A stretch of DNA of 10,709 nucleotides from Pseudomonadota bacterium. GTDB lineage: Bacteria; Pseudomonadota; Alphaproteobacteria; Rhizobiales; Xanthobacteraceae. The notes beneath the pieces were generated by a model that saw only the letters and a list, made by a program, of their open reading frames with translations, searched no databases and had not been told where the DNA came from. The stretch is from the NCBI GenBank assembly GCA_023442085.1, contig JAEZMT010000294.1, positions 1 through 10,709 on the forward strand. The letters run 5' to 3'. Within the stretch, counting starts at the first letter, position 1; every line of letters begins with the position of its first letter. Of the stretch, positions 1 through 6,410 are shown piece after piece. A program made the position numbers and the translations under genes.

Positions 1-1234
1 GATGGGCCGTCTCCATCAGCACCGCGTCGCCTGCGTCGTGGCCCAGGGTATCGTTGACGTCCTTGAGCCCATCGAGATCCAACAGCAGCACGCAGATGCC
101 CTGCCCCGGCTTGCGGCGCGACAGCGCGGCCTCCAGGCCCTCGTGGAAGGCCGCGCGATTGGGCAGGCCCGTCAATGCATCGTGGCTCGCCGCATAGCGG
201 ACCTGCCGCTCGGCGGCGCGGCGGTCGGTGACGTCCACCAGCGCCGCCACGAGATTGGGCATGGGACCGGAAGGCGTGACGGCGGCAGCAAGCACCACCT
301 GACGCTCCTCCCCGTCGGCGAGGGTCACCGTCGTCTCGAATTCGGTGGCCATGCCATCGCGGCGGAGGCGCTGGCGCAAGGCCTCGGCGTCGTTGCCGCC
401 CAGCGCCGCCTGGCACAGGCCCGCGGCGTCGGGCAGGTCCAGCGTCCCGCCATAAAACCGCCGCGCGGCTTCGTTGGACTTGATGTGGCGCCCGTCGTCG
501 AGGCCCGCGACCACCAGCGGCATGGGCACCGCCTGGAAAGTGTTTTCCAGGATGTCCTCGCTAGCGCGGAGCTTCTCGTTCGCCTCCCGCTCGGCCCGAA
601 CCACGGACCAGAAGCGCCGCTCGGTGCGGTTGGCGCGGGCGGCGACGAGGGCCAGCATGGTGTTGAGCACCGCGACCGCGAGGGCGAGGCCCGCCCCCAT
701 CTGCCAGCCCGCCGAACGGTCGAGATAGCCAAAAAGCAACAGCGCGCTAGCTCCGAAGCCGCCCGAGACCAGCCATCCGAACGGGATCGGCACGGCCAGA
801 TAGAAGACGGTCGGCAGCAGCATCACCACGAACAAGGCGAGGTCGCTGTGCGAACTCACCAGCACCGCGATGGCGGCCGATATGCCCCAGAGCCAGACGA
901 GATAGATGGCGGTCATCCGACCCGGCGTGGTGGCGACCTGAACCGCCACGAGGCACAAAAGCGACAGGGCCACCACCACGAGTCGGGCGCTCACCGCGAA
1001 CACGAAATGCGGGGTACCGGCGAATCGCCAGTCGCTCATCAGGAAAAGGGCGTTGAGAATCACGGAGGCGGCGAATAGCAGGCGCGCGTGCCGCTGGGTT
1101 TCTTCGAGGCAAGCCAGGCGGAATTGCCGCTCGAGGGCCTTGTCGATGAACTCGCCGCCGAAGGCCCGGAGACGCGCATCCTCGGGGCTTCCCGCCCCGT
1201 CTGCGCTTCCGACCTGACCCGTTATACCTTTCAT
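1..1234 (-). CDS. Membrane-anchored diguanylate cyclase (6 TM, PAS, GGDEF), C-terminus cut by window edge
   Basis: This is a probable cyclic-di-GMP synthase in the inner membrane. I translated the minus strand from ATG at 1232-1234, the only start after the upstream in-frame stop at 1301-1303. The frame stays open for 411 codons to the edge. Residues 1-48 are hydrophilic. About six hydrophobic segments follow (roughly 49-70, 77-101, 107-128, 132-150, 153-171, 179-202). A charged linker leads to a PAS-like domain (about 228-340; ILENTFQAVPMPLVV, then VTDRRAAERQ). The GGDEF domain begins with SHDALTGLPNR (H351), followed by LLLDLDGLKDVNDTLGHDAGD. The GGDEF active-site loop itself lies beyond the edge, so catalytic competence and any EAL domain cannot be judged. 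A weak promoter candidate lies at 1298-1326. The family call is firm; the sensed signal is unknown. Confidence 0.9.
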   Translation of the reverse strand, partial: MKGITGQVGSADGAGSPEDARLRAFGGEFIDKALERQFRLACLEETQRHARLLFAASVILNALFLMSDWRFAGTPHFVFAVSARLVVVALSLLCLVAVQVATTPGRMTAIYLVWLWGISAAIAVLVSSHSDLALFVVMLLPTVFYLAVPIPFGWLVSGGFGASALLLFGYLDRSAGWQMGAGLALAVAVLNTMLALVAARANRTERRFWSVVRAEREANEKLRASEDILENTFQAVPMPLVVAGLDDGRHIKSNEAARRFYGGTLDLPDAAGLCQAALGGNDAEALRQRLRRDGMATEFETTVTLADGEERQVVLAAAVTPSGPMPNLVAALVDVTDRRAAERQVRYAASHDALTGLPNRAAFHEGLEAALSRRKPGQGICVLLLDLDGLKDVNDTLGHDAGDAVLMETAH

Positions 1235-1297
1235 GTCGCGGATTCTAATGGCCCATGCGGCCGCGCGCCAGCACGCCGGCTGCCGGGACGGCGTGTA

Positions 1298-1326
1298 ATC
1301 TTACCTTCGACCACTGATTTCTTCAG
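1298..1326 (-). promoter_or_regulatory. Weak sigma70-like promoter candidate for the diguanylate cyclase gene
   Basis: Read on the minus strand, CTGAAG (1326-1321) and TAAGAT (1303-1298) are separated by exactly 17 bases. They match the sigma70 consensus at 3 of 6 and 4 of 6 positions. The start site would fall about 57 bases before the ATG at 1234. This is a hand-made pattern match in one of the less GC-rich spots of the region. Confidence 0.3.
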
Positions 1327-1499
1327 CGCGTTTTTTCAGGCGCATCTGATCGATGGCCGATGCCCCTCCGGCAGGAGGCCGTCCTGCGCGCCCTGCGCAT
1401 GTGAATACTACCTTGGGATGCGCGTCGACTGTACACACTTGAGCCGGGCAGTCCCGTGATGTGCTGCCGGCCCGGTGTATGGTGCCCTTTCATGGCGCG

Positions 1500-1529
1500 T
1501 TGCACGGCGGTCGTCCCGTGCTGTACTGC
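1500..1529 (+). promoter_or_regulatory. Weak promoter candidate for coaBC
   Basis: TTGCAC (1500-1505) and TACTGC (1524-1529) are spaced by 18 bases, and the start site would fall about 55 bases before the coaBC ATG. The match to consensus is modest and other placements are possible. Confidence 0.2.
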
Positions 1530-1591
1530 GGCAGGAGACGCAGGGAAGCCAAGCAAGGGGCGCCGCAAAGGCACAGCACAGGGAGCCGCAG

Positions 1592-2809
1592 ATGCTGAAG
1601 GACAAGCGCATCCTCCTCCTCATCGGGGGAGGGATCGCCGCCTACAAGTGCCTCGATCTGGCCCGCCGGCTGAAGGAGCGCGGCGCCACGGTTCGCGCCA
1701 TCATGACGGAGTCTGCCGGGCGATTCGTCACGCCGCTTTCGGTCGGCGCCATCACCGGTGAGCGGGTATTCACCGATCTTTTCGATCTCACGGCCGAGCA
1801 CGATATCGGCCACATCCGCCTGTCGCGGGAGGCCGACCTCCTCGTCGTGGCGCCGGCGACGGCAGACCTTCTCGCCCGCATGGCCCACGGCCTCGCCGAT
1901 GACCTCACCACCACCTGCATGCTGGCCACCGACAAGCCGGTGCTGGTTGCGCCTGCCATGAATCCGCGGATGTGGTCGCATCCCGCCACCAGCCGGAATG
2001 TCGCCCGCCTCAAGGCTGACGGGATTTCGGTGGTCGGGCCCAATGCGGGCGCCATGGCCGAGCGCGGCGAGTTCGGCGAGGGCCGCATGGCCGAGCCGAT
2101 GGAGATTGTCGCGGCCATCGAGGCGCATTTCGGCGAAGGCCCGTCCCGGCTGCTCGCCGGGCGCCGCGTCCTTATCACCTCGGGCCCCACCCACGAGCCC
2201 ATCGATCCGGTGCGCTACATCGCCAACCGCTCCTCCGGCAAGCAGGGCCACGCCATCGCCGCCGCGGCCCGCGCCGCCGGTGCCGATGTGGTCCTGGTCT
2301 CCGGCCCGGCGGAGGTCCCTGACCCCGAGGGCGTGCGGGTGATCCATGTGGAGAGCGCCCGTGACATGCTGGCCGCGGTGGAGGAGAACCTGCCCGTGGA
2401 CGCCGCCGTGTTCGCCGCGGCCGTCGCCGACTGGCGGGTGGCGGACGCCTCGGAGCAGAAGATCAAGAAGGACGGCGGCGGTGCCCCCACGCTGACTCTG
2501 GTGGAGAACCCCGACATCCTGGCCTCGGTCTCGCGCCATCACACCCTGCGCCCGCGCCTAGTCGTCGGATTCGCCGCCGAAACCGAGCAGGTGGTGGCCC
2601 ATGCGCGCGACAAGCGCCTGCGCAAGGGCTGCGACTGGATCGTCGCCAACGACGTGTCCCCGACCACGGGCATCATGGGCGGGGACAGCAACACCGTCCA
2701 TCTCGTCACCGCGGCCGGCGTCGAGGATTGGCCCTCCGCCACCAAGGCGGAGGTCGCACGCCAGCTCGTCGCCCGCATCGCCGCAGAACTCTCGGGAACC
2801 CCTTCGTGA
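1592..2809 (+). CDS. coaBC: Bifunctional phosphopantothenoylcysteine decarboxylase / phosphopantothenate-cysteine ligase
   Basis: This cytosolic fusion protein carries out two steps of coenzyme A synthesis. It joins cysteine to 4'-phosphopantothenate and then decarboxylates the product to 4'-phosphopantetheine using FMN. It has 405 aa, the usual length. The start was chosen because MLKDKRILLLIGGGIAAYK is the normal N-terminus and AGGGAG (1580-1585) sits six bases upstream. The CoaC flavoprotein domain (about 1-185) shows GGGIAAYK, H74 in DIGHIRL, VAPATADLLA and PAMNPRMW with N124. The CoaB domain (about 190-400) shows TSGPTHEPIDPVRYI, ANRSSGKQG (N212), the KIKK lysines at 290-293 and ANDVS. 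One oddity: the position of the E. coli catalytic Cys158 is Arg158 (AERGEFGEGRMAEP). The stop overlaps the dut start, as expected for a coupled pair. The function call is secure. Confidence 0.96.
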   Translation: MLKDKRILLLIGGGIAAYKCLDLARRLKERGATVRAIMTESAGRFVTPLSVGAITGERVFTDLFDLTAEHDIGHIRLSREADLLVVAPATADLLARMAHGLADDLTTTCMLATDKPVLVAPAMNPRMWSHPATSRNVARLKADGISVVGPNAGAMAERGEFGEGRMAEPMEIVAAIEAHFGEGPSRLLAGRRVLITSGPTHEPIDPVRYIANRSSGKQGHAIAAAARAAGADVVLVSGPAEVPDPEGVRVIHVESARDMLAAVEENLPVDAAVFAAAVADWRVADASEQKIKKDGGGAPTLTLVENPDILASVSRHHTLRPRLVVGFAAETEQVVAHARDKRLRKGCDWIVANDVSPTTGIMGGDSNTVHLVTAAGVEDWPSATKAEVARQLVARIAAELSGTPS

Positions 2810-3270
2810 CAAAGCCCCCTGTGAAGATCCAGCGCCTGCCCCACGCCGAGGGGCTGCCCCTGCCCGCCTATGCGACGCCCGGCGCCGCCGGCATGGATCT
2901 CGCCTGCGCCTTGCCGGCCGACGCGCCCCTCAGCCTCGCGCCCGGCGATTGCGCCGCCATCCCCACCGGCTTCGCCATTGCCCTGCCGGAAGGCTTCGAG
3001 GCGCAGGTGCGGCCGCGCTCGGGGCTGGCCAGGAACCACGGCGTGACCGTGTTGAATTCGCCTGGGACCGTGGATTGCGATTACCGTGGCGAGATCGCCG
3101 TGCTGCTCGTGAACCATGGTCGCGCAAGCGTCGAGATCAGTCGGGGCATGCGGATTGCGCAGATGGTCGTGGCCCCCGTCGTTCAAATAATGCTGGAAGA
3201 ATCCGGAGAATTGAGCCAAACTGCACGCGGTTCCGGTGGTTTTGGATCCACAGGCCTCGGTTCCCCGTGA
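2806..3270 (+). CDS. dut: Deoxyuridine 5'-triphosphate nucleotidohydrolase (dUTPase)
   Basis: This enzyme hydrolyses dUTP to dUMP and pyrophosphate, keeping uracil out of DNA and feeding dTMP synthesis. It is a trimeric, Mg-dependent cytosolic protein. All five dUTPase motifs are present in the 154-aa product: AAGMDL (27-32), RPRSGLA (69-75), GTVDCDYRGEI (87-97, with catalytic D90 and Y93), RIAQMVV (116-122) and RGSGGFGSTG (141-150). The GTG at 2806 was chosen because it yields a full-length N-terminus (MTKPPVKIQRLP). It also overlaps the coaBC stop as GTGA, and CGGGA lies a short way upstream. A second GTG at 2821 lacks a ribosome site. The coaBC-dut arrangement is widespread in Proteobacteria, so co-transcription is very likely. 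Confidence 0.96.
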   Translation: MTKPPVKIQRLPHAEGLPLPAYATPGAAGMDLACALPADAPLSLAPGDCAAIPTGFAIALPEGFEAQVRPRSGLARNHGVTVLNSPGTVDCDYRGEIAVLLVNHGRASVEISRGMRIAQMVVAPVVQIMLEESGELSQTARGSGGFGSTGLGSP

Positions 3271-3274
3271 TTTA

Positions 3275-3290
3275 GCCGTCCGTGGACGGC
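3275..3290 (+). terminator. GC-rich hairpin just after dut (possible terminator or attenuator)
   Basis: GCCGTC-CGTG-GACGGC forms a perfect six-base stem with a four-base loop, starting four bases after the dut stop. No T-run follows, so it is not a canonical intrinsic terminator. It may be a partial transcription stop or an RNA-stabilising 3' structure between dut and the Rrf2 gene. Confidence 0.35.
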
Positions 3291-3316
3291 CGGGAGCAGT
3301 TTCACCTTGCGAAACG

Positions 3317-3332
3317 CTCCCTTTAAAGGAAG
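3317..3332 (+). promoter_or_regulatory. Palindrome overlapping the ribosome-binding region of the Rrf2 gene; possible operator
   Basis: CCTTTAAAGG (3320-3329) is a perfect 10-bp palindrome. Allowing one mismatched pair extends it to 8 bases on each side. Its right half contains the only Shine-Dalgarno-like run (AAAGGA, 3325-3330), 13 bases before the Rrf2 ATG, which is longer than usual. Rrf2 proteins typically bind dyad-symmetric sites and often regulate themselves. A role as an autoregulatory operator is inference. Confidence 0.35.
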
Positions 3333-3343
3333 CCGTTCCTCCG

Positions 3344-3784
3344 ATGCCGCGCCTTTCCGACAAGAGCCTTCTCGCGATCGCCGCCGTGGTGGATGTGGCC
3401 GTGCATGCCCGCGGCGCGCCGGTGGCCGCCAAGGCGCTGGCCGCCCGCCACGGACTTCCCCCTCGCCGGCTGGAGCCGGTGCTGCAGGCCCTCGTCCATG
3501 CCGGCGTCCTCAAGGGCGTGCGTGGCCCGCGCGGCGGCTATGAGCTGGCGCGGGAACGCCGCCGGGTCTCCGTGGCCGAGATCGTTCGCGTGGTGGAAGG
3601 GGCCGAGGAGGAAAAGGAAATCATCCTCCCGCCGTTGGTGACGGATGTGGTCCAGCCTGCCGTGGCGGCGGCGGAAGACACGTTCGATACCGCCCTTGAC
3701 GGCGTGACGCTCGAGGACCTGTGCCGCGCCGCCGACGACAAGGGCCACGGCTCCGAGCACGAAAGGATCGACTTCGCCATCTAG
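3344..3784 (+). CDS. Rrf2-family transcriptional regulator (no Fe-S cysteine cluster)
   Basis: This is a small DNA-binding regulator of 146 aa, typical of the Rrf2 family (IscR, NsrR, CymR). The N-terminal winged helix-turn-helix covers about residues 5-76. It includes PVAAKALAARHGLPPRRLEPVLQ (helices 2-3), LVHAGVLKGVRGPRGGYEL (wing) and then the family's VSVAEIVRVVEG segment. IscR and NsrR carry three closely spaced cysteines for a cluster, but the only cysteine here is C127 near the C-terminus, so a classical Fe-S sensor is unlikely. ATG 3344 is the start that gives a normal Rrf2 N-terminus (MPRLSDKSLLAIAAVVDVAV). The upstream extension has no family resemblance. It lies 73 bases after dut and 191 bases before cysK. 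By analogy with CymR of Bacillus, which controls cysteine metabolism with CysK, it may regulate cysK; that is inference. Confidence 0.85.
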   Translation: MPRLSDKSLLAIAAVVDVAVHARGAPVAAKALAARHGLPPRRLEPVLQALVHAGVLKGVRGPRGGYELARERRRVSVAEIVRVVEGAEEEKEIILPPLVTDVVQPAVAAAEDTFDTALDGVTLEDLCRAADDKGHGSEHERIDFAI

Positions 3785-3975
3785 GCCCGGCCCGGATCGG
3801 CGATTGCCGACCTGTCCGACATCGACCTCCCTGCGAAAAGGGGGTCTAGTTCCGCGATCGAAGAGTTCCCTCGGGGAGGACACATCCCCGGCCAAGATGC
3901 CCGAAACTGCCCTGCGGGTCCGGCCCCCTGAGGCCCGCCCATGGCAGACAAGACGAAACAAAAAGGAGATCGCCC
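3785..3975 (+). other. Rrf2-cysK spacer with two hairpins and a strong cysK ribosome site
   Basis: This 191-base spacer has two candidate stem-loops. One is GACCTCC/GGGGGTC (3824-3830 with 3840-3846; seven pairs, one G-U). The other is GCGGGTC/GGCCCGC (3914-3920 with 3932-3938; seven pairs, one G-U). Neither is followed by a T-run. An 11-bp direct repeat CGCCCATGGCA occurs at 3936-3946 and again over the cysK start at 3971-3981. AAGGAG at 3963-3968 is a strong ribosome site for cysK, seven bases before its ATG. No clear promoter was identified. The spacer is long enough for cysK to have its own control region. Confidence 0.45.
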
Positions 3976-4959
<984 letters not shown>

Positions 4960-5294
4960 CCCTTGTCCCGCGTCCCGGCACCGGCCGGGGCGCGGGGCTC
5001 GCTGCCGGTCCGCGCCTGTCGCTGGAGCCGTAGCAAGGCGGCATGACGGGCCGGATCATAGTCGGCGCTGCCGGCCCGCGCCGCCTTCCGCGCCTGGCGC
5101 AACGCCCGGGCAATGCCCCCCGGCCCCTCGCAGAACACCTCCAGCCCCCGCATCAGCCGCCCGACCTGCGCCTCGGCTTCCTCGGCCGCGAAGGCATGCG
5201 CCCGCCTGCCTGTCCTCTGCGCTCCAGCCATCCCGCCCCTCCATTGCGAACGCCGGATGCTGGAGCCCCGGCGAAGACAGGAGGATAAATTCCT

Positions 5295-5323
5295 ATAATG
5301 AGAATTCTTGAGCCTGACCTCAA
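5295..5323 (-). promoter_or_regulatory. Minus-strand promoter candidate for the small hypothetical gene
   Basis: On the minus strand TTGAGG (5323-5318) and CATTAT (5300-5295) are spaced by exactly 17 bases and match the sigma70 consensus at 4 of 6 positions each. Transcription would start near 5288, about 57 bases before the ATG at 5231. It overlaps the plus-strand promoter candidate by a few bases. Confidence 0.4.
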
Positions 5324-5342
5324 TTTCATCTAACTTTATGAT
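5314..5342 (+). promoter_or_regulatory. Sigma70-like promoter candidate for the hdaB-like/DUF6456 unit
   Basis: CTGACC (5314-5319, 4 of 6) and TATGAT (5337-5342, 5 of 6) are separated by 17 bases in the AT-rich spacer. This is the best promoter match seen in the window. It predicts a start near 5349 and a leader of about 107 bases that contains the CCTACA repeats. Confidence 0.5.
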
Positions 5343-5365
5343 AATAAACGGATTTAGCGCTGTAA

Positions 5366-5442
5366 CCTACAAACAGAGGTTGTATGCTCTATCCACCTCC
5401 TCTTGCAAGGGCAGATGATTGATGTAGGAATTTTTACCTACA
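5366..5442 (+). repeat. CCTACA motif in three copies, two forming an inverted repeat before the hdaB-like gene
   Basis: TGTAGG (5423-5428) and CCTACA (5437-5442) form a perfect six-base inverted repeat around an AT-rich eight-base spacer, ending 13 bases before the hdaB-like ATG. A third copy, CCTACA, lies at 5366-5371. As DNA it could be an operator. As RNA the stem would sit over the ribosome-binding region, which is otherwise weak. No known regulator is assigned. Confidence 0.4.
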
Positions 5443-5455
5443 GTGAGCGTTTCCG

Positions 5456-5836
5456 ATGAGCCCCCTGCCTGCCCCCTCGGTCTCCCACCCGCCTTCCGGC
5501 TCCGTCAACCCCTCACGAGGGTACCGTCTGCGTCGCTCCAAGCCTTGCTGCCAGATCGCCGTGGCTGTGGCGGCCGCCGATGCAGGCGTCGGTGTGGAGG
5601 CGTTGCTCTCGCATAGCCGATCCACGGCACCGGTGGCGCTGGCGCGGCAGCTGGCCATGTATCTCGCCCATGTGGGGCTCGGGCTGCCGCAGGCGGCGGT
5701 GGCGGCGGCGTTCGGACGGGACCGGTCCACCGTCGCCCATGCCTGCCGGCGCATCGAGGAACTGCGGGACGCCGCGCCGTTCGACCACAAGGTCGGCCGG
5801 CTGGAGGCGTGCCTGCGCTGGGCGGCGGAGGCGTGA
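5456..5836 (+). CDS. hdaB: HdaB-like protein: stand-alone DnaA domain IV (helix-turn-helix)
   Basis: This 126-aa protein corresponds to only the C-terminal DNA-binding domain of DnaA. There is no AAA+ ATPase part (no Walker A or B). Residues about 31-105 align by eye with E. coli DnaA domain IV. ARQLAMYLAHVGLGLPQAAV matches ARQMAMALAKELTNHSLPEI, and GRDRSTVAHACRRIEELR matches GRDHTTVLHACRKIEQLR. The first 28 residues are Pro/Ser/Arg-rich and poorly conserved in appearance. The family match is to HdaB, described in Caulobacter as a DnaA-related protein. There it binds HdaA, relieves the regulatory inactivation of DnaA and acts around stationary phase. Two residues that contact the DnaA box in DnaA (His-Thr) are Arg90-Ser91 here. 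ATG 5456 is the first start after an in-frame stop at 5444-5446; its ribosome site is weak. It is co-transcribed with the DUF6456 gene, one base away. The domain call is firm; orthology to HdaB is likely. Confidence 0.78.
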   Translation: MSPLPAPSVSHPPSGSVNPSRGYRLRRSKPCCQIAVAVAAADAGVGVEALLSHSRSTAPVALARQLAMYLAHVGLGLPQAAVAAAFGRDRSTVAHACRRIEELRDAAPFDHKVGRLEACLRWAAEA

Positions 5837-5837
5837 C

Positions 5838-6410
5838 ATGGCCTCCTCCGGCACTACCAAAGAAATCCCTTTGAAATCAGAGGCTTTCCACCGACGACAG
5901 CGGAAGGGTGCGGCGCAGCCCAAGGCGCCGTCGCCCGGCTTCAACCCGGCGGAAAGCCCGCTTGCCTGGCTCGCCCGGCGGCAGGGCAAGGACGGGCGCA
6001 CCATGGTAGACGTGGCGCAATTGCAGGCGGGAGAACGGCTGAGGGCGGATTTCACCCGGGCCAATCTCACCCCCCGCATCACCAGCCGCTGGAGCGAGGT
6101 CTCGGGTGCCGGGACGCCGGAAGCGTTTACCGACATGGTGCTGGCGGCGAAGCTCCGGGTTTCCCGCGCGCTTACCGCGGTGGGGCCGGAATTGTCCGGC
6201 GTTCTGCTGGACGTGTGCTGCTTTCTCAAGGGGTTGGAGACGGTGGAGCGGGAGCGGGGGTGGCCGGCGCGCACCGCGAAGGTGGTGCTCTGCCTCGCCC
6301 TCGACCGGCTCGCCGGACATTACGGAATCACCGCCACCGCCACCGGCCGCGACCGAACCCCGATGCGGACCTGGCAGGCGGCGCAGGCGGAAACCTCATC
6401 AGGACAATGA
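5838..6410 (+). CDS. DUF6456 domain protein, co-transcribed with the hdaB-like gene
   Basis: This is a 190-aa protein of unknown function. Its start lies one base after the upstream stop, with GGAGG (5827-5831) six bases before the ATG. Residues 1-38 are basic and low in complexity. The conserved domain (about 39-165) begins ESPLAWLARRQGKDGRTMVD and continues AGERLRADFTRANLTPRITSRW. It ends with VGPELSGVLLDVCCFLKGLE and ERERGWPARTAKVVLCLALDRLAGHYG. That last stretch has the spacing of a helix-turn-helix of the sigma-region-4 type, an inference from pattern only. No membrane segment or catalytic motif is seen. The close linkage to an orphan DnaA domain suggests a role in replication control or in DNA binding. 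The gene converges on a decarboxylase gene, overlapping it by 12 bases. I recall the DUF number from memory of the alphaproteobacterial family; the function is open. Confidence 0.8.
   Translation: MASSGTTKEIPLKSEAFHRRQRKGAAQPKAPSPGFNPAESPLAWLARRQGKDGRTMVDVAQLQAGERLRADFTRANLTPRITSRWSEVSGAGTPEAFTDMVLAAKLRVSRALTAVGPELSGVLLDVCCFLKGLETVERERGWPARTAKVVLCLALDRLAGHYGITATATGRDRTPMRTWQAAQAETSSGQ

Larger units (their letters stand above)
1235..1591. other. Divergent intergenic region between the diguanylate cyclase gene and coaBC
   Basis: These 357 bases separate two divergently read genes and contain no convincing coding region. The frames open across it are continuations of shadow frames. It holds two weak promoter candidates, listed separately, and a short GC hairpin (CCTCC-GGCA-GGAGG, 1365-1378). 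No riboswitch or operator was recognised. The in-frame extension of coaBC upstream to 1475 has no similarity to CoaBC N-termini and is treated as leader. Confidence 0.6.

Noticed and set aside
2..1078. Open frame of 358 codons on the plus strand at the left edge
   Set aside because: It is in exact codon register opposite the diguanylate cyclase, whose PAS and GGDEF motifs are clear on the minus strand. The plus-strand translation is low-complexity, rich in His, Arg and Gly.
1475..1591. N-terminal extension of CoaBC to an upstream ATG at 1475
   Set aside because: The extra 39 residues have no CoaBC similarity, while the ATG at 1592 has a well-placed AGGGAG and gives the standard N-terminus.
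1490..2542. Minus-strand frame opposite coaBC
   Set aside because: It is antisense to a well-supported gene, rich in Gly, His and Arg, with no recognisable domain.
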